Assembly (NCBI GenBank): GCA_964006375.1
Contig: OZ023265.1
Span: forward strand, 153,862,547 to 153,926,546
Length of the DNA stretch: 64,000 nucleotides
Source: Tillus elongatus
Taxonomy: Eukaryota > Arthropoda > Insecta > Coleoptera > Cleridae
Direction: 5' to 3'
A program made the position numbers and the translations under genes. The notes beneath the pieces were generated by a model. That model worked only from the letters and a program-made list of their open reading frames with translations, was not told the origin of the DNA and ran no database searches. This document shows, in pieces, positions 55,191 through 64,000 of the stretch. The stretch's first letter is position 1. Each line of letters starts with the position of its first letter.

Positions 55191-55930
55191 CGCTTTCGGA
55201 ATATTTTTTTAAATGGAACCGAAGGTCGAATGATACATCATTTTGAAGGTCTTTTTATGCTCAGAACATTCTCCAGTTTTGAAAATGTTTGGTCCAGTAT
55301 TCTCCAAATGAGAATCAATAATATCGGTTTCCAAATAATTCAAATAAAATCTAAAGACACCAACTGTTAAAGTGGTTACCTCAACAGATGTTGAAAATGA
55401 CCACCATGAACCTCCTGACATATAAATATTCTAGGTGTATATTCTTTTCTGACATTATGAATCATCTGTGGCGTTATTCTTGAACAAACATCTGTAAATC
55501 GTTGTCTAAATTCATTCAATGAGCCGAGAGCCGTTTTATAAACCTCAGATTTAACGTACCCCCAAAGAAAAAATCTATAGGCGTGAGGTCTGGGGATCGG
55601 GCTGGCCATTCAGTAGGACCTCGACGACCAATCCGCCTATTTTTATAACCCTCATCCAGGTAATTTCTAACTTGTCTAAAATAGTGAGGTGTGGCTCCGT
55701 CTTGTTGAAACATAACCTCTTGAAACTCATCATCAATAAGTGGAGTAATTGTATTTTTTATATTAAACAAGGGTAGTCACAACGTAGAAACCGATATTAT
55801 TGATACTTATCTGGAAAATACTGAACCAGATATTTTCAAAACTAGAAAATGTTCTGAGAATGAGAAGACCTTCAAAATGAGGTATCACTCGATTCCCGTT
55901 TCTATTTTAAAAAATATTCCGAAAGCGCGC
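55188..55930 (-). mobile_element. Internally deleted long-TIR transposon (family 2-like)
   Basis: The left end GCCCGCTTTCGGAATATTTT is matched inverted at the right (AAAATATTCCGAAAGCGCGC). The inverted repeats are about 150 bp (55188-55350 and 55780-55930). It retains only the 3' half of a transposase gene. It lies within the host gene's intron. Confidence 0.75.
55376..55770 (-). pseudogene. Transposase C-terminal remnant
   Basis: Reads FQQDGATPHYFRQVRNYLDE (second catalytic Asp), GPTEWPARSPDLTPIDFFFG (third Asp), then after a frameshift WGYVKSEVYKTALGSL and the ICQEVHGGHFQHLL C-terminus. The spacing of the two Asp is again the 41-residue class. The first Asp and the HTH domain are absent. 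Confidence 0.8.
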
Positions 55931-56024
55931 GTAGCTGTTATCTTGGCATTTAAAGCTGTGGTTGATATGTCAAAATATACCGGACGGTTCAGAAATTAGA
56001 GGGGGGGCGGACCTTAGGTCCTCA

Positions 56025-56027
<3 letters not shown>

Positions 56028-56114
<87 letters not shown>
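56028..56114. repeat. (TA)n array 25
   Basis: TA array continuing into short TGTA and CA runs (56115-56142). Confidence 0.97.
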
Positions 56115-56117
<3 letters not shown>

Positions 56118-56279
56118 TGTATGTATGTATACACACGCACACAGAAGGGGTTAAAGGGTTAATTAAATACGGGCAAACCTCAACCACGATTTTTCTTGTT
56201 TTCTTAAGCAAACTTTTTTTGGCTCATTTAATATTAAGATCTGAAATGAACCGAAATAATGAAATCGGGCACATTTGAT

Positions 56280-57010
56280 AGTACATTGGTTAATTGCTTA
56301 AAAATAATAGTGATAGGTCATATCACCACCTTCAGTGTCAGTGACTGCTTTGGCACGTTTTGACATGCATTGAACAACTTTCTGGCAGTTTTTAGAGATC
56401 CGCTCAATATCACACTTGAATGACAGGTTATCTAAATTTTTCTTCTGTAATACAGTCGATTTTGTACGGTTTAGCCTAGAAAATGGCCCATATGTCCTAT
56501 ATATGGTCTAGATCAGGAGAATATATAGACCAGCATAGAGCTGTTGTCCATTATCCCGAAAATGTTTCATCAAAATCCTGCTGGAAAATTCCTTCTCCTG
56601 GCGGTTGACATCTTGTGGGTTCTTTCTTCAAATGATTTGCATTTTTCTTCAAATGATTTGCAGTTCATCATGCCTTCTATTGGCACTAGATGTCTAACCC
56701 TGACGTGAGAAAGACACCCCCAGAACATTTTTATTACAGAATTTTTGACAGTCTAGTGAGTGTGCACCAGAGCCAGTTGTTCGTTTGAAGACTAACAAAT
56801 TTAGATCGTTAGCCTTGGACTATGAAGCGAGTCTGATCTGCAAAAAACCTCTAGTTTTAGAGCCCTCTGTAGTTCATTTGACATATTTTCTGGCCTCTGC
56901 TTATTGATACGATCGGTCAGGGATTGTTTTTTCTGTCGTGGAATAAACCTACTAGTTTCTAGAAGTGTCCGACAAAGTTTGAGCCATTCGTTATTACAAC
57001 AGATGTTGGT
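56280..57010 (-). pseudogene. Tc1-like transposase remnant
   Basis: Heavily decayed. On the minus strand one can read, across frames, an F-A-D-Q-T-R-F block in place of the first catalytic Asp motif, IFQQD for the second, YSPDLDHI-stop-DIWAIF for the SPDLNPIENxW motif of Tc1 elements, and the C-terminal pattern CMSKRAKAVTDTEGGDMTYH (like the usual MPRR-x-x-A-V-I-x-x-x-G-G end). A 23-bp direct repeat (TTTCTTCAAATGATTTGCA twice, 56630-56663) is embedded. It lies in the intron of the host gene. Confidence 0.6.
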
Positions 57011-57384
57011 AAAGCTTGTTGCAACTCGTTTTTCCGTTTAACTTACTGTTTCGAAGCAATAAACTTTCAGGAGAATTCCTTGAGTAAAAAATGCAGATAA
57101 TGATTTATAACCACCTGTAGAGTATGAAAAGTTATTTTTAATAATTTGATAGCCGATCAGTAACCTTGCATCTCTCAAGTGAAAAGTGACAGGTTAAAAT
57201 ATTGTAGTGTTTGAAAAAGGGAAAAAACAAGGTGATTCCATTGATTTGCACAATACTGCAGATTGAAAGACGAATAAAAGTTTGAGAATAAAAAGTGGCT
57301 TACTGTAAGAAATCGAAAGGAAAAAGCTACCTTTTTTTGCTAACGAGGGCCATTTTTTCCGTTGTCGAACTCACTTGGTAAATT

Positions 57385-57430
57385 GCTAGACGTTTCGCCA
57401 TCCATGGCTGCTAGCTTCTTCAGTAGGATA
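57385..57430 (-). repeat. Penelope-type flanking motif (weak)
   Basis: The minus strand reads CTGAAGAAGCTAGCAGCCA then GATGGCGAAACGTCTAGC, similar to the CTGAAGATGGC...CGAAACGT phrase that often precedes Penelope-like RT genes. No RT follows. Confidence 0.3.
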
Positions 57431-57833
57431 ACTGATTGTGCATTGTCACCTGACTTACACAGGCATATCAAATTTTAGCCCAATCCGATAAGGAGAGCTG
57501 GGTCAAAATTTATTTGAAAAGTTTGACCGGAACATTCTAACAAAGAAACAAACAAACATACTAAGAGGTGAAATTCAATAAAAGTTTGTAATAAAAATCT
57601 TGTAAAGTGATCGCTAAAACCTGGCTGTATAATGATATAAGAAGGTAAAGGATGTCTTTGTGCCAAATATTTAAGTCATTTGTTTTTTTATTTCCGCTCA
57701 TGAAAAGAACCCAATTTTAACCAACCTTGTCTCATTAAAACGAGGTAGTCACTACTAAATACGCAGAGACTTTCTCTAGCTTCACAGATATTTTTCTTCT
57801 CTGTAACAGGTGTCGCTGCTCGAGGACTTCATC

Positions 57834-57935
57834 AGACAGAAGAACATTGTGTGATAATGCTGTCAAGCAGCAAAACTGTTTTACAGACAGAAGAACATTG
57901 TGTGATAATGCTGTCAAGCAGCAAAACTGTTTTAC
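57834..57935. repeat. 51-bp tandem duplication
   Basis: Two identical-looking copies of a unit starting CAGACAGAAGAACATTGTG (offset 51 bp). Flanking TTTCTCTAGCTT (57766) and AAGCTAGAGAAA (57959) form an inverted pair around it. Confidence 0.85.
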
Positions 57936-58162
57936 AGAGCAGACAAACAAACTCTTGTCAAGCTAGAGAAAGTATCTACCTCTGTATTTAGGATGAAACG
58001 GTTTTACCAAGTAAGGGCATCAACAGATAATGAATAGTACTCAATACCTTGATAATGTTTGAATGGTTAAAAACTACTGTTGTAACAATCCTTAACTTTT
58101 TTTACTATAAAAGAGTGCCATTTCTTAGCACCAGAGTGTAAACAGAAAATGAAGCAGCTTAC

Positions 58163-58210
58163 CTCAAGTGAAGAAAGTGTTAAACAAACAATGATAATAT
58201 TATTTAGCAT
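58163..58210 (-). CDS. Secreted-protein gene, exon 1 (signal peptide)
   Basis: ATG at 58210-58208; 16 codons (MLNNIIIVCLTLSSLE) then a strong donor GTAAGC. The product starts with a short polar head and an Ile/Val/Leu-rich core, and joined to exon 2 (LPATSQEV...) gives a classical signal peptide with likely cleavage after Ala 19. Phase 0 at the junction. Full protein 243 aa. The gene model is by eye; transcript evidence would decide it. Confidence 0.65.
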
Positions 58211-58255
58211 CTTGGTGCAATCAAATGACTTGTTTATTTAGAAAGTGAAAGTGTA

Positions 58256-58293
58256 ACTGATTTCAAAAACGATTTCATAACTTGTCTTAAATA
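58256..58293 (-). promoter_or_regulatory. Core promoter candidate for the secreted-protein gene
   Basis: On the minus strand TATTTAAG (58293-58286) precedes an arthropod-type initiator TCAGT (58260-58256) by about 33 nt, giving a 48-nt 5' leader before the ATG at 58210. TATA-to-start distance is slightly long. Confidence 0.4.
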
Positions 58294-58539
58294 GCACATC
58301 TTAGATAAGAAAATACGCCTGATAACAAAACACAATAAACTGCAGTTGGAACAAAAATAATTACACATTATTCGTCATAATATTTAGAGAGTATTTTCAC
58401 AGAAATCACTTTATTACATTGTCTTTGATGTCTCTAGGTATTTCACCGGAGATAACATAATATACGCTTTGTTCACTTGACTATATTTAGCAGGAATTCA
58501 TTTATTATTCTTATCTGATTTATTATCCAAGGATTATTT
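58294..58539. other. Upstream flank, nothing recognised
   Basis: No further exon or regulatory motif supported. Confidence 0.4.
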
Positions 58540-58625
58540 CAATTTTTGCGAATTTCTGCGGAACAAGTAGATTCCGAAAGTCTTCTAATTATGATCCCTG
58601 GAACCCATATCACAGGTCAGCTTTA
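58540..58625 (+). repeat. R repeat, R2-like fragment (weak)
   Basis: Ends AATTATGATCCCTGGAACCCATATCACAGG-type text (58590-58618), matching the reversed R2 block without a TA core. Confidence 0.4.
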
Positions 58626-58739
58626 ATATTATTTGCTATTGTAGACAACTGATTTAAGAAAACACCAAAAAAAGTCTAGTGTGTTTAAATCCGGGCGGCG
58701 AGTTGTCTAAGTGATGCCACGGCCTATCCATTTTTGGAA

Positions 58740-58780
58740 ATACATTTCATTTATTTATTTATTTTTATTTATTTATTTAT
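58740..58780. repeat. (TTTA)n simple repeat
   Basis: Tetranucleotide repeat TTTA with one T-run interruption, bordering the next dispersed repeat. Confidence 0.9.
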
Positions 58781-58799
58781 TAAAAACTGCATCTCAGCA

Positions 58800-59260
58800 G
58801 CCTAAGCCATTAGAGAGCGAGAAGATGCATAGGAAAATAGTGCTGCAAATTAGATCATAAATTCCACAGAGCTGTGATAATCTACTCTCTTCAAAAAGGC
58901 ATTCTCACGAAATAAATTTAAGGTACATAACTTGACCATAAAGAAAATATTCATATACCTGTACAAATAAACTTCTGAAACATTATATTGCTCGAGTTTT
59001 AACGAAAAAAAAAATTACAGTTTTCACCAAATCACCCCTCATTTTACCCCTACCCCCTTAAGCCATCTCACTCGCAAACAATTAGAAGCGTTCCTTTATC
59101 GAGTGCTAACTGCATACCAAATTTAAAGATGATATCTTAATTCTTTCGAACGTTATTGTGCCTACTAACAGACAGAGGTACAGGCCGACCTACTGACCGA
59201 ACGACAGACAAAAAAAGTCGTTTCAGAATTAAGTTTTCTATATTTTCATCTTATTTATTC
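58800..59260 (+). repeat. CAGACAGA-tract dispersed repeat, copy 3
   Basis: Same consensus as 21020-21470: GTGCTGCAAATTAGATCA, TTTTCACCAAATCACCC, CCCCTACCCCCTTAAGCC, GAGTGCTAACTGCATACC, ACAGACAGAGGTAC. Confidence 0.68.
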
Positions 59261-59301
59261 TATTTACTTATTTATTTATTACACATACCATAGATTCGCA
59301 A

Positions 59302-59303
<2 letters not shown>

Positions 59304-59398
<95 letters not shown>
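59304..59398. repeat. (TA)n array 26
   Basis: TA array between the CAGACAGA repeat and the LINE at 59440. Confidence 0.97.
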
Positions 59399-59399
<1 letters not shown>

Positions 59400-59439
59400 C
59401 AAATCTATCTAAATATTTGCTAAGACATCAAAGTATAAG

Positions 59440-60773
59440 CGCTTCCGAGCAACTACAGGCCGATTTCTCTTCTTTCAGTCATCTCTAAAGTAAGTGATGG
59501 AAAAATATATAAACACCAAATTAATAAAACTTCTTCAAAAACACAGTATAATCAACGACAGGCAGTATGCATTCCGTCAGCGCAGTTCAACTGCCGACCT
59601 CCTTTCCTTTGTCATCCATTCTTAGAGCAAGTCTATGGAACTACACGGTAAAGCTCAGATTGTCCCTCTAGACATATCCAAAGCATTCGACCAGGTCTGG
59701 CAGGCAGCGCTGCTTAATTAACTTCCGGCCAATGGCGTAGCACCAAAACTCTGTACTTGAACAGCAAATTTCCTCTCCTACCGGAGCATTTCTGTTGTGG
59801 ATAGCCATTCTTCAAATTTCTATCCAATTAATGCAGGAGTCCCTCAAGGTTCAGCTTTAGCCCCTACTTTGTTACTTCTCCACATCAATGACCTCTTCTC
59901 TAGCACATCCAACCCAGTTCACAGTTACGCGAATGAGAGCACTCTCCACTCAAATATACAATATTCTAAGCCTGTATCTTTAGCCCAATTAGATGAGGAG
60001 CGCAGACTCATGGAGAGTTCTGTCTGTGTAGATCTCCAAAAAATATCAGCGTGGGGAAGTAGAAATCTTGTACAATTTAACTCCACCAAATCCCAGTCTT
60101 CCTTTCTATCTCATAATATATACACCAGCCCTAGACCCATCACAATGCACAACCAAGTTATTCAAAGTAATGAGTCCTTTTCACTTTTTGGCATTTCTGT
60201 GGATCGAAATCTAAATTGGCACTAACATGTCACATCAATTGCAGAAGCAGCTGCTTAGAAATTAGGTATCCTTTTCCGGGCTTGCTAGTACTTTTCACCA
60301 GCTAATCTCTATACCTTATGTACTTCACAAATAAGACCAAACCTATAATACTGCTCCCACATCTGGGTTGCCGCTGCCGCTTCTACACTCTACACTATCC
60401 TGGATTCCATTCAGAAGAGAACTGTACGTCTCATCGGAGACACTACACTCACCCAAAGGCCGCCATCACTTGCCCGCCGACGTACCGTTGGTGACTTCTC
60501 TCTCTTTTATAGATATCTGCACGAGCACTGCTCAGAGGAGCTTTCTTCCATAGTTCCTCCACCTGCTGCGCCCAACAGATCTTCCACGGGAACAGAGCGA
60601 ATACACCCTTTTACTGTCCAGGTCACCAGACATAGATCATCTTGTTATGCCCGCTCTTTTGTCCTGAGGACTTCCAAGTTGTGGAACTCCTTGCTGGCAC
60701 ATGTTTTTCCTTCTCCTCCGAACCTCTAAACCTTCAAGTCCAGAATTAGCAAGTTGCCTCTTTCCTCCTTTTA
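59440..60773 (+). pseudogene. Jockey/CR1-type LINE reverse transcriptase, decayed
   Basis: Order of blocks: a [20 protein letters not shown] at 59440, AFRQRSSTADLLSF, motif A LDISKAFDQVW (Asp intact), GVPQGSALAPTLLLLHINDL (motif B), then the catalytic box reading YANE instead of YADD. The thumb (GISVDRNLNWH), LDSIQKRTVRLIGDTTLTQR, and the C-terminal HPFTVQVTRHRSSCYARSF follow. There are several stops and frameshifts. Its 3' end stops at 60773, before the poly(A) seen in the sister copy, where a transposon fragment begins. Confidence 0.85.
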
Positions 60774-60775
60774 GT

Positions 60776-61922
60776 ATAGGGTAAACGATATCTTCTAGTA
60801 ACTCCAAATACGTTTCGCCACTCAAATTGCCATCAAGAAAAATTGGTCCCATTAAAGGGTTTCCAAAAATGACAGTTCAGACATTCAATTTCTGTAGAGT
60901 TCGGACTTCGTGAAAATTTCTTGGATTATTATCTGCCCAATAACGACAATTATGACGATTGACTGTAGAATTTAATAAAAACGTACACTTATCTGAAAAA
61001 CAGATATTGACCAGAAAATTCCCGTTATCAGCTATTCGTGCAGTCATAACTTCACAAAACTCCAGCCGCCGATCAAAATCATGTTCATTCTGTTATTGTA
61101 CAAGATGAATTTTATACGGGTGAAATTTATGATGCTTCAATATTCGCTGAATAGTTCTTCTTTTGACGTTCGAAACGGTGGCCAATTTTCTCGTGCTCAA
61201 AGTTAGGTCTGCAGCAATTTGCCCTAAAACTTCAATCTCAGTAGTCTAATTTCTAACCGAAAATTCACGTTCAGGATCCCGTTTTTTGTTGGCTACTGAA
61301 CCACTTTGTCGAAACTTTACAACTAACTCCAAAATGTATTTTATGTTAACATGTCTGTTCAGATATCGTTCATTAAACAAATTTCCGGTACGGTTGGCAC
61401 AGTCATCGTTTTTGAAAAAAAGAGTAATTATTTCAACTCTTTCTTCTACAGAATACACCATTGTGAAATTAATTTTCGGTAGTACTATCAATTATCAAAC
61501 CGACCAATAAAACTTAAATAATAAACCGCATTTCTCTTATGCCGATAAGAAATGTTCTGATAGTAAATTTTTTGTTTACAAACCAACAAAACATTGACTA
61601 TCAACACATTTCTTATTGTAATGAGTGAAATGCGTTTTTGCATCTTCAACTTTGAATAATTTTTAAACGAGTTTATAAAACTTCCAAAAAAATTAGTGTA
61701 CTGAATTCAGAAAAGAAGGAGATTTCAAATGATGTAACACTCGACCCATGTTCCCTATTTAAAATATGAGGCTTGTTATCACCACCCTTAAGGGGTTGAT
61801 GTAACAAAGTTTAGTTTTATGTCAAAACATGTCCCCCTCAATATTAAAATTGACGTGTTTAAGCGTTTCTTAAAAAAATTTCTCTGGACGCACATCAGTC
61901 TGTGTTTCCTTTTCAATGCGCC

Positions 61923-61926
<4 letters not shown>
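60776..61926 (-). mobile_element. Family 1 transposon, left half lost
   Basis: Right tip CAATGCGCCACCC at 61914-61926 followed by TA array. The minus-strand coding part runs from ATG 61461 to a break inside the GETYLELLEDIVYP block at about 60779, fused to LINE sequence. It contains the subterminal hairpin (about 61533-61625). Confidence 0.83.
60779..61461 (-). pseudogene. Family 1 transposase N-terminal part
   Basis: MVYSVEERVEIITLFFKNDD start, NLFNERYLNRHVN HTH block, then a stop replacing Glu after VRN (near 61247). A further stop lies near 61096, and the first-Asp motif reads FSDKCTF. The frame then follows GNLSGETYLELL to the truncation. An apparent chimeric ORF across the LINE junction (60637-60852) is an artefact of the fusion. 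Confidence 0.8.

Positions 61927-62013
<87 letters not shown>
61927..62013. repeat. (TA)n array 27
   Basis: TA array at the right border of the family 1 transposon. Confidence 0.97.
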
Positions 62014-62016
<3 letters not shown>

Positions 62017-62829
62017 TTTGTGCTACGACTTTGTTTGAAATGTAAAAATCCTAACATACAAAAATTTATCTTTGGTCACTTATCTTAGAAAGTTAGAGGA
62101 TAATTTACGCAAAACTGTTTTTCAACCCTTATTTATTTTTAAAAAATATTCTTTTTTATTTGAAACGCCATTCATTAAATCTCTTTATTCCACTAAAAAA
62201 ATATTCCTATAATTATTGCCTTTTAGTCTTAAGCTATTATGGAAAACCAAGAGACCAGCCGCATCTTAAATGTTGGTTTTCGAACCCTGCTTTTAAAATT
62301 TACAATTACAAAAGTTAATTACATTACTAATTGAGGGACATTCGGAATTTAGTTTTTCTCTGATTTCTCTATGTAGTTGAAATTTTAGTTGCCACAGTTA
62401 ATTTGTGAAATAGTTCAGAGTGGTAGTTTTAAAGTTGTATGAAGTTAAAGTCTAGTTTTCCTTTAGTTAATAAGATATTCTTTTTGAAGTTTCTTGTTTC
62501 GACGTTGAGTGTTTGCAGCTGTCCTTGTCTACCACGACTTCACGCTTAACTTACTAGTCAGAGCAGCACACTAGCATTGCTTACACTTGTATACAGGATG
62601 GACACTTGAAAATGAAACAGGCACGTTTTAGGTAGCTTATCATAACTTTGTTCATAATCGCTTAGAGACGTAAATATTGCTTTTGAGGTGGAAGACTTTT
62701 AGACCTATTTTCAACAGCGCAACACCAACCCTTAAACAGTGGTGCAATCCACCCTTAAATCTTAAATAACATTGGCGGTCAAGCAGCACATCAATTTGCA
62801 GCTGGTGTAAATATATTTTCAACGGTGCC
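62014..62829. other. Unassigned AT-rich sequence
   Basis: No gene recognised in about 0.8 kb. Confidence 0.45.
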
Positions 62830-63330
62830 TTAATAGTGAATTTTCTCTAAGAAATTCACTAATGAGGAGATCGCGACTTTTGAATTTTGAACAAATTTCT
62901 TTAAATGAGCGTAAACTAGGACCCCTAGAACCCCTATCCGTATCTTCTTTTTGCAAGTGGCTTGGACAAGTTCGTTAGACGGGAAAATCGGCCCGGTTTT
63001 CGCCGAAAATTTTTGTGTTTTCTTTCGGAAAAAATGGTTGTATTGTGCTTGCAACCAAATTTGGGTCGCGGCTTTATATCGCCAAAGTTAAATTACGTAC
63101 CAAAATTTAGCTCTGTGGGTTAAAGTACAAAACAGCTATAGGCATTTAAAAAAATGGGGTTTTCCTCAAAACGTTAAAGTCCCGATTTAAAACTTGAAAA
63201 TTGTCAACATTTAGACAAAGAAACTGAAACTAATACGGGTTATTTAAAGAAAATGTCCCAAGAAGAATGTTTTATAAACCCTGAAGTCTTAGATTCAACC
63301 ATCATTTTCCTTCATTTTCACCCTCTCTCT
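62830..63330 (+). repeat. R repeat lacking its TA core
   Basis: The hairpin AGTGAATTTTCTCTAAG / GAAATTCACT (62836-62861) and R2 in reverse run up to CCCCTATCCG (62939), joined directly to R1 (TTTTTGCAAGTGGCTTGGAC...) and the distal block at 63160. The (TA)n and roughly 60-80 bp of flanking R sequence present in other copies are missing. Confidence 0.75.
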
Positions 63331-63427
63331 GATGCTTTGGCAGTAGTTTTAGTTGTCCTATTTTCCTAGCTAACTAACTTATTTAAGCCACATACAAAAG
63401 GAAGGCACCTGCCAAATTTTATTAAAA

Positions 63428-63431
<4 letters not shown>

Positions 63432-63505
<74 letters not shown>
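63432..63505. repeat. (TA)n array 28
   Basis: TA array preceded by a short R1 end (63345-63431: GCCAAATTTTATTAAAATAA). Confidence 0.97.
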
Positions 63506-63508
<3 letters not shown>

Positions 63509-64000
63509 GAATTGGAGGGAGGAGTAACAGTCGTTACACGTTAGCGTGCTAATATTTGTATACTTTTAGGGCCGTTACGACCAAAAAAGTGAGGGCTATA
63601 TTTTAAAGAAAGTCACTCTGTACTAAATACTCGATATACTCGCTCAGTTCCAGGCATCCTTAGGAGTACTGAAATGATTAATAAATGTTAAAATAGCACT
63701 TAGATTATGCAATAATGAACACTTACAGCACTGTAACTAATTGAAAAGCAAGGCCAGAATTATCAAAACAGAGAAATTCTGCCACAAAAACATGCAAAAA
63801 ACAGAAAGTGTAACAACCATTTTAAAAACCAGTCATAAAAAACATATAAGAGTTAGCAAGGTTAAAATATTAAATAAGCTTTAAAAAAATCAGGTATAAG
63901 AATTTTGGACACCTAACCTCACTCTTTCAGGTTAGACACCGACCATAGACATCAGTGACAACTACAAACCAAGAACCAATCATTGATCATAGACTATTGT
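63506..64000. other. Unassigned sequence to window end
   Basis: No gene, RNA or transposon end recognised in the last 0.5 kb. Confidence 0.45.

Larger units (their letters stand above)
55090..58162 (-). other. Intron of the secreted-protein gene
   Basis: The donor GTAAGC at 58162-58157 and the acceptor TTTTAG at 55095-55090 (minus strand) frame a 3073-bp intron. It contains two transposon remnants, two TA arrays, a 51-bp tandem duplication and unassigned AT-rich DNA. Phase 0. Confidence 0.65.

Overview
The window is AT-rich insect-type nuclear DNA, and a beetle is a reasonable but unproven guess. There is no prokaryotic gene organisation. The content is eukaryotic: Tc1/mariner-class transposons, Penelope-like elements, RTE-like and jockey/CR1-like LINEs, one Ty3/gypsy LTR retrotransposon, tRNA-derived SINE-like units, and 28 long (TA)n arrays totalling about 2.7 kb. 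Almost everything recognisable is mobile-element DNA. I can support one host gene: a two-exon secreted protein on the minus strand (exon 1 near 58.2 kb, exon 2 at 54.4-55.1 kb) whose 3.1 kb intron is full of transposon debris.

Layout. 0-4 kb: two DDE transposons with long terminal inverted repeats (98-1517 and 1872-3935) and an 88-bp palindromic MITE, separated by (TA)n. 4-9.8 kb: several copies of a dispersed repeat (called R here) built around a (TA)n core. 9.9-16.4 kb: a Penelope-like element split by two successive TA-targeting transposons, one of which (10667-13614) has 0.79-kb inverted repeats and an apparently intact 357-aa transposase; the other (13693-15863) is foldback-like with 295-bp direct repeats inside its inverted arms. 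16.4-26 kb: an inverted Penelope fragment, inverted and tandem copies of a ~300-bp repeat, a hAT-like non-autonomous element, a decayed transposase and a classical DD34D mariner. 26.3-29.4 kb: an RTE-like LINE interrupted by an in-frame (TA)n expansion, followed by a second Penelope fragment. 29.5-30.6 kb: tandem ~300-bp repeats carrying a SINE. 31-38.6 kb: R repeats, the longest TA array (about 200 bp) and unrecognised AT-rich DNA. 38.6-41 kb: a chimeric transposon. 41-44.6 kb: R repeats and a long inverted repeat. 44.7-47 kb: a degenerate long-TIR transposon. 47-52.7 kb: a young Ty3/gypsy element with nearly identical LTRs. 53-54.1 kb: LINE fragments in inverted orientation. 54.2-58.3 kb: the host gene. 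58.5-62 kb: dispersed repeats, a LINE and a transposon fragment joined to it. 62-64 kb: an R copy and one more TA array.

The strongest unifying pattern is that (TA)n arrays sit at transposon boundaries or in the core of repeat R. Long-TIR elements have TA-TA flanks on both sides, and even the LTR element lies inside a TA array. The most novel single object is the Ty3/gypsy element: an extra 126-aa leader ORF resembling the DEK/SAP DNA-binding fold, separated from gag-pol by one in-frame stop codon. All statements come from reading the sequence and motifs by eye; no database search was run.
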